DNA from: an uncultured Clostridia bacterium
Lineage (GTDB): Bacteria > Bacillota > Clostridia > Saccharofermentanales > DTU023
DNA length: 8,449 bases
Direction: 5' to 3'
Assembly: GCA_947254895.1 (NCBI GenBank)
Contig: CAMYEY010000055.1
Coordinates: forward strand, 1-8,449
Below the pieces are notes generated by a model. It was not told where the DNA came from. It made no database searches and worked only from the letters and a program-made list of their open reading frames with translations. Each line of letters begins with the position of its first letter. The stretch's first letter is position 1. Positions 1-6,091 of the stretch are shown in pieces. The translations under genes were made by a program, and so were the position numbers.

Positions 1-1
1 G

Positions 2-331
2 GAGCTAGTAAGCTTGGCTGGTGTTGGCCGAAAGACGGCAAATGTTGTTCTGGCGAATGCCTTTGATATACCGGCTTTTGCAGTTGATACCCACGTGGAG
101 CGGATCTGCAAGAAATTCAAATTTGTAAAGCCTGAGGCTAGTGTGCTTGAGGTTGAAAAACAGATGATGGCCTACCTCCCAGAGAAGTCTTGGCGGCAAT
201 CCCACCACTCGATCTTGCTCTTTGGACGTTACCAATGTACGGCGAGAAAGCATGACCACGATCTTTGCCTCAAACGCTTGGCGGAAGCCATGTCGGGACA
301 AATGCCAAAACAGCTTAGCTCTGAGGATTGA
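2..331 (+). CDS. nth: Endonuclease III (base-excision DNA glycosylase/AP lyase), C-terminal part
   Basis: The 5' end of the gene lies outside the window; 109 codons remain, open from base 2. Endonuclease III removes oxidised pyrimidines from DNA and nicks the abasic site in base-excision repair. The fragment begins just before the helix-hairpin-helix LAGVGRKTANV (fragment residues 5-15). Its Lys11 aligns with the Schiff-base lysine (K120 in E. coli), and Asp29 in AVDTHVER aligns with catalytic D138 at the same 18-residue spacing, so the catalytic pair is present. The C-terminal Fe-S loop is altered. The family pattern is C-x6-C-x2-C-x5-C; here only Cys79 and Cys89 fit, while His86 and Glu95 stand at the other two positions. 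An intact [4Fe-4S] cluster is therefore unlikely. Such loss is known in some Firmicute Nth proteins, so this is probably a working enzyme. It ends two bases before the rlmH ATG, suggesting co-transcription. Confidence 0.93.
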   Translation, partial: ELVSLAGVGRKTANVVLANAFDIPAFAVDTHVERICKKFKFVKPEASVLEVEKQMMAYLPEKSWRQSHHSILLFGRYQCTARKHDHDLCLKRLAEAMSGQMPKQLSSED

Positions 332-333
332 CC

Positions 334-783
334 ATGATTAGGCTAATTTGTGTTGGTAAAATGAAAGATAAGGGGATGAAGGCCTTGGAACAAGATTACA
401 TCAAGAGGCTTTTAGCCTTTAACCCTTGCCAGTTGATTGAACTCAAGGAGGCCAATCCAAGTTATGAGGATAGCCGGATTATCGCAGAAGAGAGTCAGAT
501 GATCCTGGACAAGATTAAGGATGGAGAGAAAGTGATCCTCTTTGACCTTAAAGGTCAGGCCCTTGATTCGGTAAAATTTGCAGAGAAGATTGATGATTGT
601 GGTGCTAATTTTAGCATCGTGGTTGGTGGATCATTAGGTTTTGATGACCGACTGAGAAGGCGAGCAGACCTTAGGATTAGCCTTTCCCCAATGACCTTTC
701 CCCACCTGCTGGCTAGAGTTATTATCCTGGAGCAGGTTTATCGGGCTTATAAAATCATTAAGGGTCAGACCTACCACAAGTAA
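334..783 (+). CDS. rlmH: 23S rRNA (pseudouridine1915-N3)-methyltransferase RlmH
   Basis: A 149-residue SPOUT-class methyltransferase, close to the usual 155-160. RlmH uses S-adenosylmethionine to methylate N3 of pseudouridine 1915 in helix 69 of 23S rRNA on assembled 70S ribosomes. The start MIRLICVGKMKDK is the typical first beta strand. The trefoil-knot SAM site shows as VVGGSLGF (residues 96-103), followed by SPMTFPHLLARVIILEQVYRAY and the characteristic C-terminal YHK (147-149). The ATG at 334 is preferred over an in-frame TTG at 328: GAGGA at 323-327 sits 6 bases from the ATG but touches the TTG, and the ATG gives the usual family N-terminus. The Shine-Dalgarno lies inside the end of nth, so translation is probably coupled to nth. 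The gene converges with the minus-strand gene ending at 837. Confidence 0.96.
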   Translation: MIRLICVGKMKDKGMKALEQDYIKRLLAFNPCQLIELKEANPSYEDSRIIAEESQMILDKIKDGEKVILFDLKGQALDSVKFAEKIDDCGANFSIVVGGSLGFDDRLRRRADLRISLSPMTFPHLLARVIILEQVYRAYKIIKGQTYHK

Positions 784-819
784 GCCTGACCACTGGTTGA
801 TCCTTGTTAGAGTTAGGCT
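783..819. other. Imperfect inverted repeat between convergent genes
   Basis: The arms 783-790 (AGCCTGAC) and 812-819 (GTTAGGCT) can pair over 8 bp, including one G-U wobble, around a 21-base loop. The repeat begins on the last base of the rlmH stop codon and lies in the 53-base gap between convergent stop codons, where a bidirectional terminator might be expected. The loop is large and no clear T-tract follows on either strand, so intrinsic terminator function is doubtful. Confidence 0.2.
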
Positions 820-836
820 GTGCTGGCCCGCTTGCA

Positions 837-1502
837 CTAATCTTCTTTTATTAAAACAATTTCTTCTTTAGTCTTATAAATGTGGCCTGCCGGGACAAAT
901 CCCCTGACCATGGAAAGGGGATAAATTCGACTGGCTTTACCAATGATGGTGCCGGGATTGAGGACCGTATTGCAGCCAACCTCGACCCGATCTCCCAGAA
1001 TAGCTCCGATCTTTCTGAGACCGGTCTCAATTTTTGTATCCCCTGCCTTGATTACAACGTTTAGCCGGTCAGATTTGATGTTTGAGGTGATAGAGCCGGC
1101 CCCCATATGACTGTAGGGTCCAAGGATTGAATCGCCGATGTAATTGTAGTGGGGAACTTCAACATGGGCCACTAGGACGCTATTTTTTATTTCGGTTGAA
1201 TTGCCGATGACACAGGACTTGCCGATCAGGGCATTGCCCCGGATAAAGGCCCCCGGCCGGACCACTGTATCTTGGTCGATAATCAAGGGACCATTTAAAG
1301 TAGCTGTCGGGCTAATCTCAACTGATTTATGGATCCAAATATCATCTGCTGTTTGGTTAAATTCTGCTAGGTCGAGTCTTGGTCCTAGGTCTAAGATATA
1401 TTGACTAATGAGGGGAAGGGCTTGCCAGGGATATTCGACCCCCTTTAAAAGATCTTCGGCCAAGCTACTCTTATAGCTTATAAGTTCATTTGTTTTTAAC
1501 AT
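837..1502 (-). CDS. Left-handed beta-helix (hexapeptide-repeat) acyltransferase, UDP-GlcNAc pyrophosphorylase-like
   Basis: A 221-residue protein. Residues 1-55 are probably helical (including YPWQALPLISQYI). The rest is hexapeptide repeat of the left-handed beta-helix fold, for example SVEISPTATLNGPLII (60-75) and GAFIRGNALIGKSCVIG (84-100). The segment PHYNYIGDSILG (117-128) followed by SHMGAGSITSNIKSD (131-145) resembles the acetyltransferase half of GlmU and bacterial nucleotidyltransferase/acetyltransferase proteins, where the His and Asn-Tyr residues lie in the acyl-transfer site. There is no N-terminal nucleotidyltransferase domain, so the database name 'UDP-N-acetylglucosamine pyrophosphorylase' used for similar clostridial proteins is probably misleading. 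A sugar-phosphate or sugar-nucleotide N-acyltransferase, working as a trimer in the cytoplasm, is the reasonable inference; the substrate is unknown. The ATG at 1502 follows GGAGG by 5 bases. A longer TTG start at 1520 would place that site inside the gene. It is downstream of the RluA-type gene, 60 bases apart, and probably in its operon. Confidence 0.85.
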   Translation of the reverse strand: MLKTNELISYKSSLAEDLLKGVEYPWQALPLISQYILDLGPRLDLAEFNQTADDIWIHKSVEISPTATLNGPLIIDQDTVVRPGAFIRGNALIGKSCVIGNSTEIKNSVLVAHVEVPHYNYIGDSILGPYSHMGAGSITSNIKSDRLNVVIKAGDTKIETGLRKIGAILGDRVEVGCNTVLNPGTIIGKASRIYPLSMVRGFVPAGHIYKTKEEIVLIKED

Positions 1503-1507
1503 GGTAT

Positions 1508-1512
1508 CCTCC
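1508..1512 (-). promoter_or_regulatory. Ribosome binding site that fixes the start of the beta-helix transferase
   Basis: On the minus strand GGAGG lies 5 bases before the ATG at 1502-1500. This spacing supports that ATG over the in-frame TTG at 1520, which overlaps the upstream edge of the same region. Confidence 0.8.
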
Positions 1513-1526
1513 AAGATCAATGACCA

Positions 1527-1551
1527 GGATTGGTGGTTTCACCGACCATCC
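1527..1551 (-). other. Stem-loop in the intergenic leader of the beta-helix transferase gene
   Basis: Read on the minus strand, GGAU-GGU-(C)-GGU, loop GAA, then ACC-ACC-(A)-AUCC gives ten base pairs with one bulged base on each side. It lies in the 60-base gap between the RluA-type stop and the next ATG, ending 14 bases before that gene's Shine-Dalgarno. No U-tract follows, so it is not a standard terminator. It could stabilise or process the dicistronic mRNA, or be chance. Confidence 0.3.
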
Positions 1552-1562
1552 TAGTTGTATGC

Positions 1563-2291
1563 TTATTTCGATTTAAAGAGATTGAAAGGTAGGGCACGGG
1601 AATCTTCTTTGAAGACCATAATTTCCTCTTTGACCGGATGCTTAAATTGCAAAAAACTGGCAAAGAGTGCTGGACCTTCTGTATCCCTATCTAGGTCTGT
1701 AATTTTCCCGTAGAGACGGTCGCCGACCAGGACATGACCGTGTGCCCTCATCTGGGCTCTGATTTGATGGCTACGACCGGTTTTGAGCTCAACCTCTAGG
1801 AGACTTAATTTAGCTCTGGGTTCGGTTGCTAAGCGGCGAAAAGATAGGCTGCAATCTTGGTATTTATCGTGATAACGGGGATCCAGGTCGATATTCACAA
1901 TATATTTTCCGTTCACTTTTTGCTTGGATATGTGGTCCGACCAAAGACCCTTCTCTTGGCTTATGATCCCATGACAAACAGCCTGGTATTTGCGGATAAA
2001 GCTATGGTTTCGAATTTGTGCAGAGAGCCGACTGGCTGCCTTAGATGTTTTGGCAAAAACCATGAGCCCACCAACAGGCCGGTCAAGTCTATGGACTAGT
2101 CCCAGCCAAGCTTGGCCAGGCTTTTGGTATTTTACCCTGATATACTCTCTCACTATGCTGTAAAGGTCGGGGTCACCGGTCTGGTCGGCCTGAGAGAGGA
2201 GGCCGACCGGCTTGACCACAACAATGATCTGATTATCTTCAAATACAATTTTTAAGTCGTGGGCTTCATTTTGATAATTAACAATGGCCAT
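1563..2291 (-). CDS. RluA-family pseudouridine synthase (single-domain)
   Basis: A 242-residue member of the RluA/COG0564 family, which converts uridine to pseudouridine in rRNA or tRNA. The order of motifs is typical: FEDNQIIVVVKPVGLLSQ (17-34, motif I), LVHRLDRPVGGLMVFAKT (65-82, motif II with catalytic Asp70), and LKTGRSHQIRAQMRAHGH (169-186, motif III with the conserved Arg), then VGDRLYG. It has no N-terminal S4 domain, unlike RluC and RluD, and resembles the short single-domain RluA/TruC-like group; the exact target uridine cannot be told from sequence. The ATG at 2291 gives the normal family start. An in-frame TTG at 2354 would add 21 basic residues with no similarity that I recognise. 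The Shine-Dalgarno is weak (AGGA about 11 bases upstream). It is probably the first gene of a two-gene minus-strand operon. Confidence 0.92.
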   Translation of the reverse strand: MAIVNYQNEAHDLKIVFEDNQIIVVVKPVGLLSQADQTGDPDLYSIVREYIRVKYQKPGQAWLGLVHRLDRPVGGLMVFAKTSKAASRLSAQIRNHSFIRKYQAVCHGIISQEKGLWSDHISKQKVNGKYIVNIDLDPRYHDKYQDCSLSFRRLATEPRAKLSLLEVELKTGRSHQIRAQMRAHGHVLVGDRLYGKITDLDRDTEGPALFASFLQFKHPVKEEIMVFKEDSRALPFNLFKSK

Positions 2292-2478
2292 AATCTGCTT
2301 CTTCCTGGTTTTACAGGTAAATCTCGGCCGGTAACTTGCTTCTTTTAAAATCAAGCTGCCACCGCTGTGTTATAATTAAACCTGTTAGATTTTTAATATT
2401 TGTTATGACAAAACATTCTTGAAAACTTGTCGCATCAATTATATACAAAAATAAGTGTTTGACAAAAGGGAGAGAGAT
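2292..2478. other. Divergent intergenic region between the RluA-type and TIM-barrel genes
   Basis: This 187-bp gap, AT-rich in its right half, is the longest non-coding stretch in the window. It holds a good plus-strand promoter (2419-2447) and a short inverted repeat TTTGT-N4-ACAAA at 2399-2412 just upstream of its -35. For the minus-strand gene the best -10 is TATAAC at 2374-2369, but no convincing -35 stands at the right distance. I see no small gene or RNA family here. Confidence 0.5.
2419..2447 (+). promoter_or_regulatory. Sigma-A-type promoter of the TIM-barrel gene
   Basis: TTGAAA (2419-2424), a 17-base spacer, and TATACA (2442-2447) match the vegetative consensus at 5 of 6 and 4-5 of 6 positions. 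Transcription would begin near 2454, giving a leader of about 25 bases that contains the GGGAG ribosome binding site (2468-2472). Confidence 0.65.
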
Positions 2479-3258
2479 ATGGCTAAAGATAAAAAGAAAA
2501 AGTTTATACCCGAAGTCAGTACTAATTTTAGGGGATCTTCACTGCTAAAGGTTCCTTCAGTTATCAGGGAGTGCTCAGGTATCCTGATCCACAGTCGTAG
2601 GATTAAGTCCTTTCTGTTTTCCACAGATGTAGCAACCATAGCCTATACAGATGCTGATGCTATTTTAGCGGTTTACCCTCAGTCGCCCCATCCGGCTATC
2701 ATTGAGGCGATTACAGATGTTGCCAGTCAACCTGTGTTTGCCGGTGTTGGCGGTGGCTTGACGGGTGGTAAACGGAGTGCAATTATTTCCCAATTTGCTG
2801 AGGCTAAGGGGGTTATGGGGGTTGTTGTCAATTCTCCGACAACTGTTGAAACCATCAAGCTTTTAGAAGAAAGCATTGACTGTCCCATTATAGCAACAGT
2901 GGTTTCTTTCTATGATGATATCGATGGTAAGCTTGAAGCCGGCGTTGATATTTTAAATGTAGCTAATGGCCAGGATACACCGGAACTAGTTGCCTGGCTG
3001 CGTAAGAAGTACCCTGATTTGGCGATTATTGCGACTGGTGGTCCAAGCGATGAGACCATTCTCAATGCTATTGAGGCAGGGGCAAATGCTATCAGCTGGA
3101 AACCTCCGACAAATGCTGAAATTTTCGCGAAAAAGATGGATGTTTACCGACATAGTAGGCGGGCTGACTTTATGGAGAAACATGATGGTCAAACTATAAA
3201 GGAATATGAGGACAATAAAGCCTCTACCAGTACCCCACCCACAAAGAGAGAAGAATAA
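2479..3258 (+). CDS. Conserved TIM-barrel protein of unknown function (ribulose-phosphate-binding-barrel type)
   Basis: A 259-residue soluble protein with alternating beta/alpha segments. The C-terminal half shows what looks like a phosphate-binding half-barrel: VDILNVANG (166-174), then LAIIATGGPSDETILNAIEAGANAISWKPP (181-210). This beta7-beta8 pattern resembles NanE, ThiG and TrpC-like barrels. A second glycine-rich loop, FAGVGGGLTGGKRS, lies at 87-100, and VVVNSPTTVETIKLL at 115-129. Similar proteins are widespread in Clostridia, usually annotated only as 'hydrolase'; I know of no demonstrated reaction. The glycine-rich loops and GGPS suggest a phosphorylated ligand, which is inference. 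Residues 226-259 are a charged, probably disordered tail. The ATG at 2479 lies 6 bases after GGGAG; an in-frame GTG at 2455 would start almost at the predicted transcription start and is disfavoured. It is transcribed from its own promoter and followed, after 146 bases, by an acyl-CoA synthetase gene. Confidence 0.75.
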   Translation: MAKDKKKKFIPEVSTNFRGSSLLKVPSVIRECSGILIHSRRIKSFLFSTDVATIAYTDADAILAVYPQSPHPAIIEAITDVASQPVFAGVGGGLTGGKRSAIISQFAEAKGVMGVVVNSPTTVETIKLLEESIDCPIIATVVSFYDDIDGKLEAGVDILNVANGQDTPELVAWLRKKYPDLAIIATGGPSDETILNAIEAGANAISWKPPTNAEIFAKKMDVYRHSRRADFMEKHDGQTIKEYEDNKASTSTPPTKREE

Positions 3259-3278
3259 GTACTGTGTTCAAAAAAACA

Positions 3279-3307
3279 TTGACAAGACTTCTGAATTGGT
3301 TTAATTT
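3279..3307 (+). promoter_or_regulatory. Probable promoter of the acyl-CoA synthetase gene
   Basis: A perfect TTGACA -35 (3279-3284) stands 17 bases before TAATTT (3302-3307), a weak -10. Transcription would start near 3314, inside the palindrome at 3311-3334. A good -35 with a poor -10 and an overlapping palindrome is a common layout for a regulated promoter, but it has not been tested. Confidence 0.5.
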
Positions 3308-3310
3308 CTG

Positions 3311-3334
3311 TTTAGTTAAAAATTTTTAACTAAA
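3311..3334. promoter_or_regulatory. 24-bp perfect palindrome, candidate operator of the acyl-CoA synthetase gene
   Basis: The half-site TTTAGTTAAAAA (3311-3322) is followed immediately by its exact reverse complement (3323-3334). There is no spacer and no mismatch over 24 bp; the next pair (3310/3335) does not match. It begins 4 bases after the predicted -10 and so covers the predicted start of transcription, a typical repressor site. Nearly all of it is A/T with no loop bases, so it is a poor RNA terminator. Lipid-responsive regulators of the TetR, MarR (FabT-like) or DeoR (FapR-like) families bind such sites upstream of fatty-acid genes; which one would act here cannot be told. Confidence 0.55.
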
Positions 3335-3404
3335 TATCCCGGCTGAGAAGTTGGTAGATTTTTAGACAGGGGCTTTGCTTCAATTGCCCGGTGAAGGAGA
3401 AGAT

Positions 3405-5270
3405 ATGACCAGGATGATAGGTAAACAGTATTATAATATGCCGGTATATCAGGATATAACCGATTTGTTCGGACAAACTTTAGACAAGTGTGCCGGAGAC
3501 TATGCCATAACCTACCGTGACAATCCCAAGGCTGATCCAATTAATCTAACCTATCGGGAACTCGCAGATAACCTTGATGCTATCCGCCTGGCTTGGTCTG
3601 CTAGGGGTTTAACCAATCAGAGGCTGGCTATAGTTGGGGCTAATAGCTATTTTTGGATTGCTTCCTATCTGGCCGCTGCAAAGTGTCAGGACCTCTTGAT
3701 TCCTATGGATAATCTTTTGACGGTCGAAGAACTGGATTCCCTACTTGAGAGATCTAGGGCGGATATGCTTTGCATTGACCTCAAAAGCTTGTTGAAGTTT
3801 AAGGATGACTTTTCTCGCTTAGAAAAACTCAAGTTCATCCAGATTATGAACCAGCATAGTGCTACAGAAAAGGAAAAAAAGCTTTTGAATGACCTACTTG
3901 ACGGCCTGCATAATGTCGAAGTGAGCTTCTTTGAAGAACTCTTAGATCAAGGTAGGGCTGCTAGGGAGAGGGGAGATAGTCTGAACTATCAGCCTATAGA
4001 CCCCGAAAAAGCTAGTATCTTAATCTTTACATCGGGAACAACAGCTATGTCTAAGGGGGTTCTCTTAAAGCAGAGTTCTCTCGTCTACGATGTTGCGGCC
4101 CTCATAGGGATGATTAACTTTCCTAAAAATTTACGGAGCCTCAGTCTTTTACCCTTAAATCATACCTTTGAAAGCACGTGTGGTATGTTGGGGGTTATTG
4201 CAGTTGGTGGCCATATCCATATTTATGATGGCCTACGCTATATCCAAAAAAATCTCCAAGAATATCAGATCCAATTGTTCATTGGTGTTCCGGCTATATT
4301 TGACAGCTTTTATAACAAAATTATGATTCAGATTAAAAGGCAAAAGAAAGAAAAGCTGATTAAATTTGCCATGGGGCTTAGTAAGTTTTTACGCAAGATC
4401 GGAATTGATAAGAGGCGGGAGATTTTCAAGGAGATCCTGGCATCCATTGGTAATTTAGAGATTTCTGTGATTGGGGCTGCTCCCATGGACAAGAAGCAGA
4501 TTGAGTTTTTTGATGCAATTGGCATCAGGGTGTATGAAGGCTATGGCTTGACTGAAACATCCCCGGTTGCCCTAGCTAATAATGATTTTATTTACGAGCC
4601 CGGTACAATCGGTCAACCGATACCCGGAATTGAAGTCAAACTGGATGGGGACGATCCCTCTGAACCGGGCGAAATCATGATCAGGGGGCCAATCGTTATG
4701 ACGGGTTATTATGAAGATCCGGAGGCTACGGCTGATGCTTTAACGGAAGATGGTTGGTTTCGGACGGGTGACTTGGCAACCTTTGATCCTAAAAACCAGT
4801 GTTATACAATCACAGGCCGAAAAAAATCGATGATCGTTTTGTCCAATGGCAAAAAGGTTTTTCCGGAGGAAATTGAGACTCTAATTAAGGAACAAAAGCT
4901 AGCTATGATTAAAAATGCTATGGTATTCAGTCAAAAAGCTGATCACAACCAGAGGGTTCTTTCTGTTAAATTTGTCCTCAATAAGGATACTGTTGCAGGT
5001 GGCCAAGAGGATCCGGCCGAAAGGGAAGCGGAGGTAAAGAGGACCCTGGACCAGATCTTAGATAATATCAATGCCAAGATACCTGATTTTAAGCGGATTA
5101 AAGCTTACATTTACAGTTATAAGGATATGATTTCTACTTCAACCCTCAAGGTGAAACGGAATGCTGAAAGCACAAGACTTGAGGATATGAAGGAGAAACT
5201 CCACCTCCGCTGGGATGAGATCAATGGCAAAAATATCGATCTCTACGAGGCACAACTTAACACGGTTTAA
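3405..5270 (+). CDS. AMP-binding long-chain fatty-acid--CoA ligase-like protein
   Basis: A 621-residue member of the ANL adenylating superfamily. It would activate a carboxylic acid, probably a long-chain fatty acid, to an acyl-AMP and then transfer it to CoA (or another thiol acceptor) in the cytoplasm or at the membrane face. Motifs appear in order: P-loop TSGTTAMSKGV (209-219), GYGLTETSP (379-387), GWFRTGDLA (450-458), ITGRKKSMI (469-477), and STLKVKR (579-585), where Lys582 is the likely catalytic lysine of the C-terminal domain. The length and the insert at 308-345, rich in Lys and Arg, fit the long-chain/FadD15-like branch rather than acetyl-CoA synthetases. The P-loop has Ala at position 214 where Gly is usual. 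No signal peptide or membrane segment is seen. The ATG at 3405 follows AAGGAG (3394-3399) by 5 bases and is preferred over the upstream TTG at 3375. Promoter and palindrome upstream suggest regulation separate from the TIM-barrel gene. Substrate is not determinable. Confidence 0.88.
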   Translation: MTRMIGKQYYNMPVYQDITDLFGQTLDKCAGDYAITYRDNPKADPINLTYRELADNLDAIRLAWSARGLTNQRLAIVGANSYFWIASYLAAAKCQDLLIPMDNLLTVEELDSLLERSRADMLCIDLKSLLKFKDDFSRLEKLKFIQIMNQHSATEKEKKLLNDLLDGLHNVEVSFFEELLDQGRAARERGDSLNYQPIDPEKASILIFTSGTTAMSKGVLLKQSSLVYDVAALIGMINFPKNLRSLSLLPLNHTFESTCGMLGVIAVGGHIHIYDGLRYIQKNLQEYQIQLFIGVPAIFDSFYNKIMIQIKRQKKEKLIKFAMGLSKFLRKIGIDKRREIFKEILASIGNLEISVIGAAPMDKKQIEFFDAIGIRVYEGYGLTETSPVALANNDFIYEPGTIGQPIPGIEVKLDGDDPSEPGEIMIRGPIVMTGYYEDPEATADALTEDGWFRTGDLATFDPKNQCYTITGRKKSMIVLSNGKKVFPEEIETLIKEQKLAMIKNAMVFSQKADHNQRVLSVKFVLNKDTVAGGQEDPAEREAEVKRTLDQILDNINAKIPDFKRIKAYIYSYKDMISTSTLKVKRNAESTRLEDMKEKLHLRWDEINGKNIDLYEAQLNTV

Positions 5271-5310
5271 AGAGGGGAGAGAACTGTACACTGAGTGGGG
5301 TTAAGGCCAG

Positions 5311-5340
5311 ATAAATTCTAAGTTTATGCTATACTTATAG
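5311..5340 (+). promoter_or_regulatory. Extended -10 promoter of the two-component operon, with nested inverted repeats
   Basis: TGCTATACT (5327-5335) is an extended -10 element: TG, one base, then TATACT, which matches TATAAT in 5 of 6. No good -35 lies 17 bases upstream, as is common for extended -10 promoters. The -10 is itself inside an interrupted palindrome CTATA-CT-TATAG (5329-5340), and ATAAA-N7-TTTAT (5311-5327) lies just upstream. Either could bind a regulator, possibly the response regulator encoded downstream, but both are short and AT-rich. Confidence 0.45.
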
Positions 5341-5371
5341 AGCGATTGCTTTAACGAAAGAGGAAGATGTT

Positions 5372-6067
5372 ATGGGAAAGATACCTTTAATTTTACTTTG
5401 TGATGATGATCCCCTAGTGCATGAATCTCTGAATATTTATCTGGATGAAGAAAACTATCAACATATTTCAGCTTATGATGGTGAAGAGGCACTGACCCTC
5501 TTTAAGGATAAAAAACCGGACCTGATTGTCCTGGATCTGATGATGCCTAAACTTTCCGGTATGGAGGTGTGTAGAGAAATCAGAAAAGACAGCAGTGTCC
5601 CCATCATTATGCTAACGGCTAAGGGTGAAGAAATTGACCGGATTCTGGGTCTGGAACTGGGAGCGGATGATTATATTGTTAAACCCTTTAGTCCTCGAGA
5701 GGTTGTAGCCAGGATCAAAGCGGTTCTCCGCAGGGTTAATGACGATCAATCAAACAAAAGCTCATCCATTTTACGTTTTGACGGATTAGAAATTAACATA
5801 GATAATTATGAAGTTTTAGTCGATGGAAAGCCGGTGGCCTTTACCCCGAAAGAGGTAGAGATTCTTTACTTTCTGGCCTCAAATCCCGGTCAAGTTATGG
5901 ATAGAGAGCAAATCTTAGCCAAGGTTTGGGGTTATGACTATTTCGGCGATACTAGGACGGTCGATACGCATATCAAAAGAATCCGGCAAAAGATAGATAG
6001 TGATCATCACAAATATGCCTTGATTACAGTTTATAGTGTAGGATACAAGTTCGAACCTGGTAGCTAA
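5372..6067 (+). CDS. OmpR/PhoB-family response regulator
   Basis: A 231-residue transcription factor with an N-terminal receiver domain (about 1-120) and a C-terminal winged-helix DNA-binding domain (about 133-228). The receiver has the acidic pocket Asp11-Asp12-Asp13, phospho-acceptor Asp55 in VLDLMMPKLSG, Thr82 in IMLTAKGEE, and Lys104 in DDYIVKPF, so it should be phosphorylated normally. The effector domain shows VAFTPKEVEILYFLASNPGQ and the recognition-helix region TRTVDTHIKRIRQKI, then VYSVGYKFE. It is closest in type to PhoP, ResD and WalR-like Firmicute regulators; I cannot assign it to one. The ATG at 5372 is about 8 bases after GAGG (5360-5363). The kinase gene follows directly and is presumably its partner. 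Confidence 0.95.
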   Translation: MGKIPLILLCDDDPLVHESLNIYLDEENYQHISAYDGEEALTLFKDKKPDLIVLDLMMPKLSGMEVCREIRKDSSVPIIMLTAKGEEIDRILGLELGADDYIVKPFSPREVVARIKAVLRRVNDDQSNKSSSILRFDGLEINIDNYEVLVDGKPVAFTPKEVEILYFLASNPGQVMDREQILAKVWGYDYFGDTRTVDTHIKRIRQKIDSDHHKYALITVYSVGYKFEPGS

Positions 6068-6091
6068 GGATTGCTTGGTCGGGTCATAGGC

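Noticed and set aside
5..301. 98-codon minus-strand open frame over nth
   Set aside because: Antisense to the conserved endonuclease III sequence, with composition and content of a reverse-strand shadow.
2371..2376. Perfect TATAAT on the plus strand
   Set aside because: No -35 hexamer stands at 16-18 bases upstream. The TTGAAA/TATACA pair nearer to the gene is a better promoter.
2369..2397. Minus-strand promoter for the RluA-type gene (TATAAC at 2374-2369)
   Set aside because: The -10 is acceptable, but the hexamer at a 17-base distance (ATTAAA) is a poor -35 and there is no extended -10. Some promoter must exist in this gap, but I cannot place it reliably.
3311..3334. The palindrome as an intrinsic terminator of the TIM-barrel gene
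   Set aside because: The stem would be almost only A-U pairs, has no loop bases unless the central pairs open, and is not followed by a T-tract. It also lies downstream of a promoter for the next gene.
5271..5320. Short reading frames after the AGGGGAGAG stretch (CTG or GTG starts, 6-9 codons)
   Set aside because: Peptides are tiny, starts are unusual or badly spaced, and there is no sign of conservation; the purine run is probably incidental.
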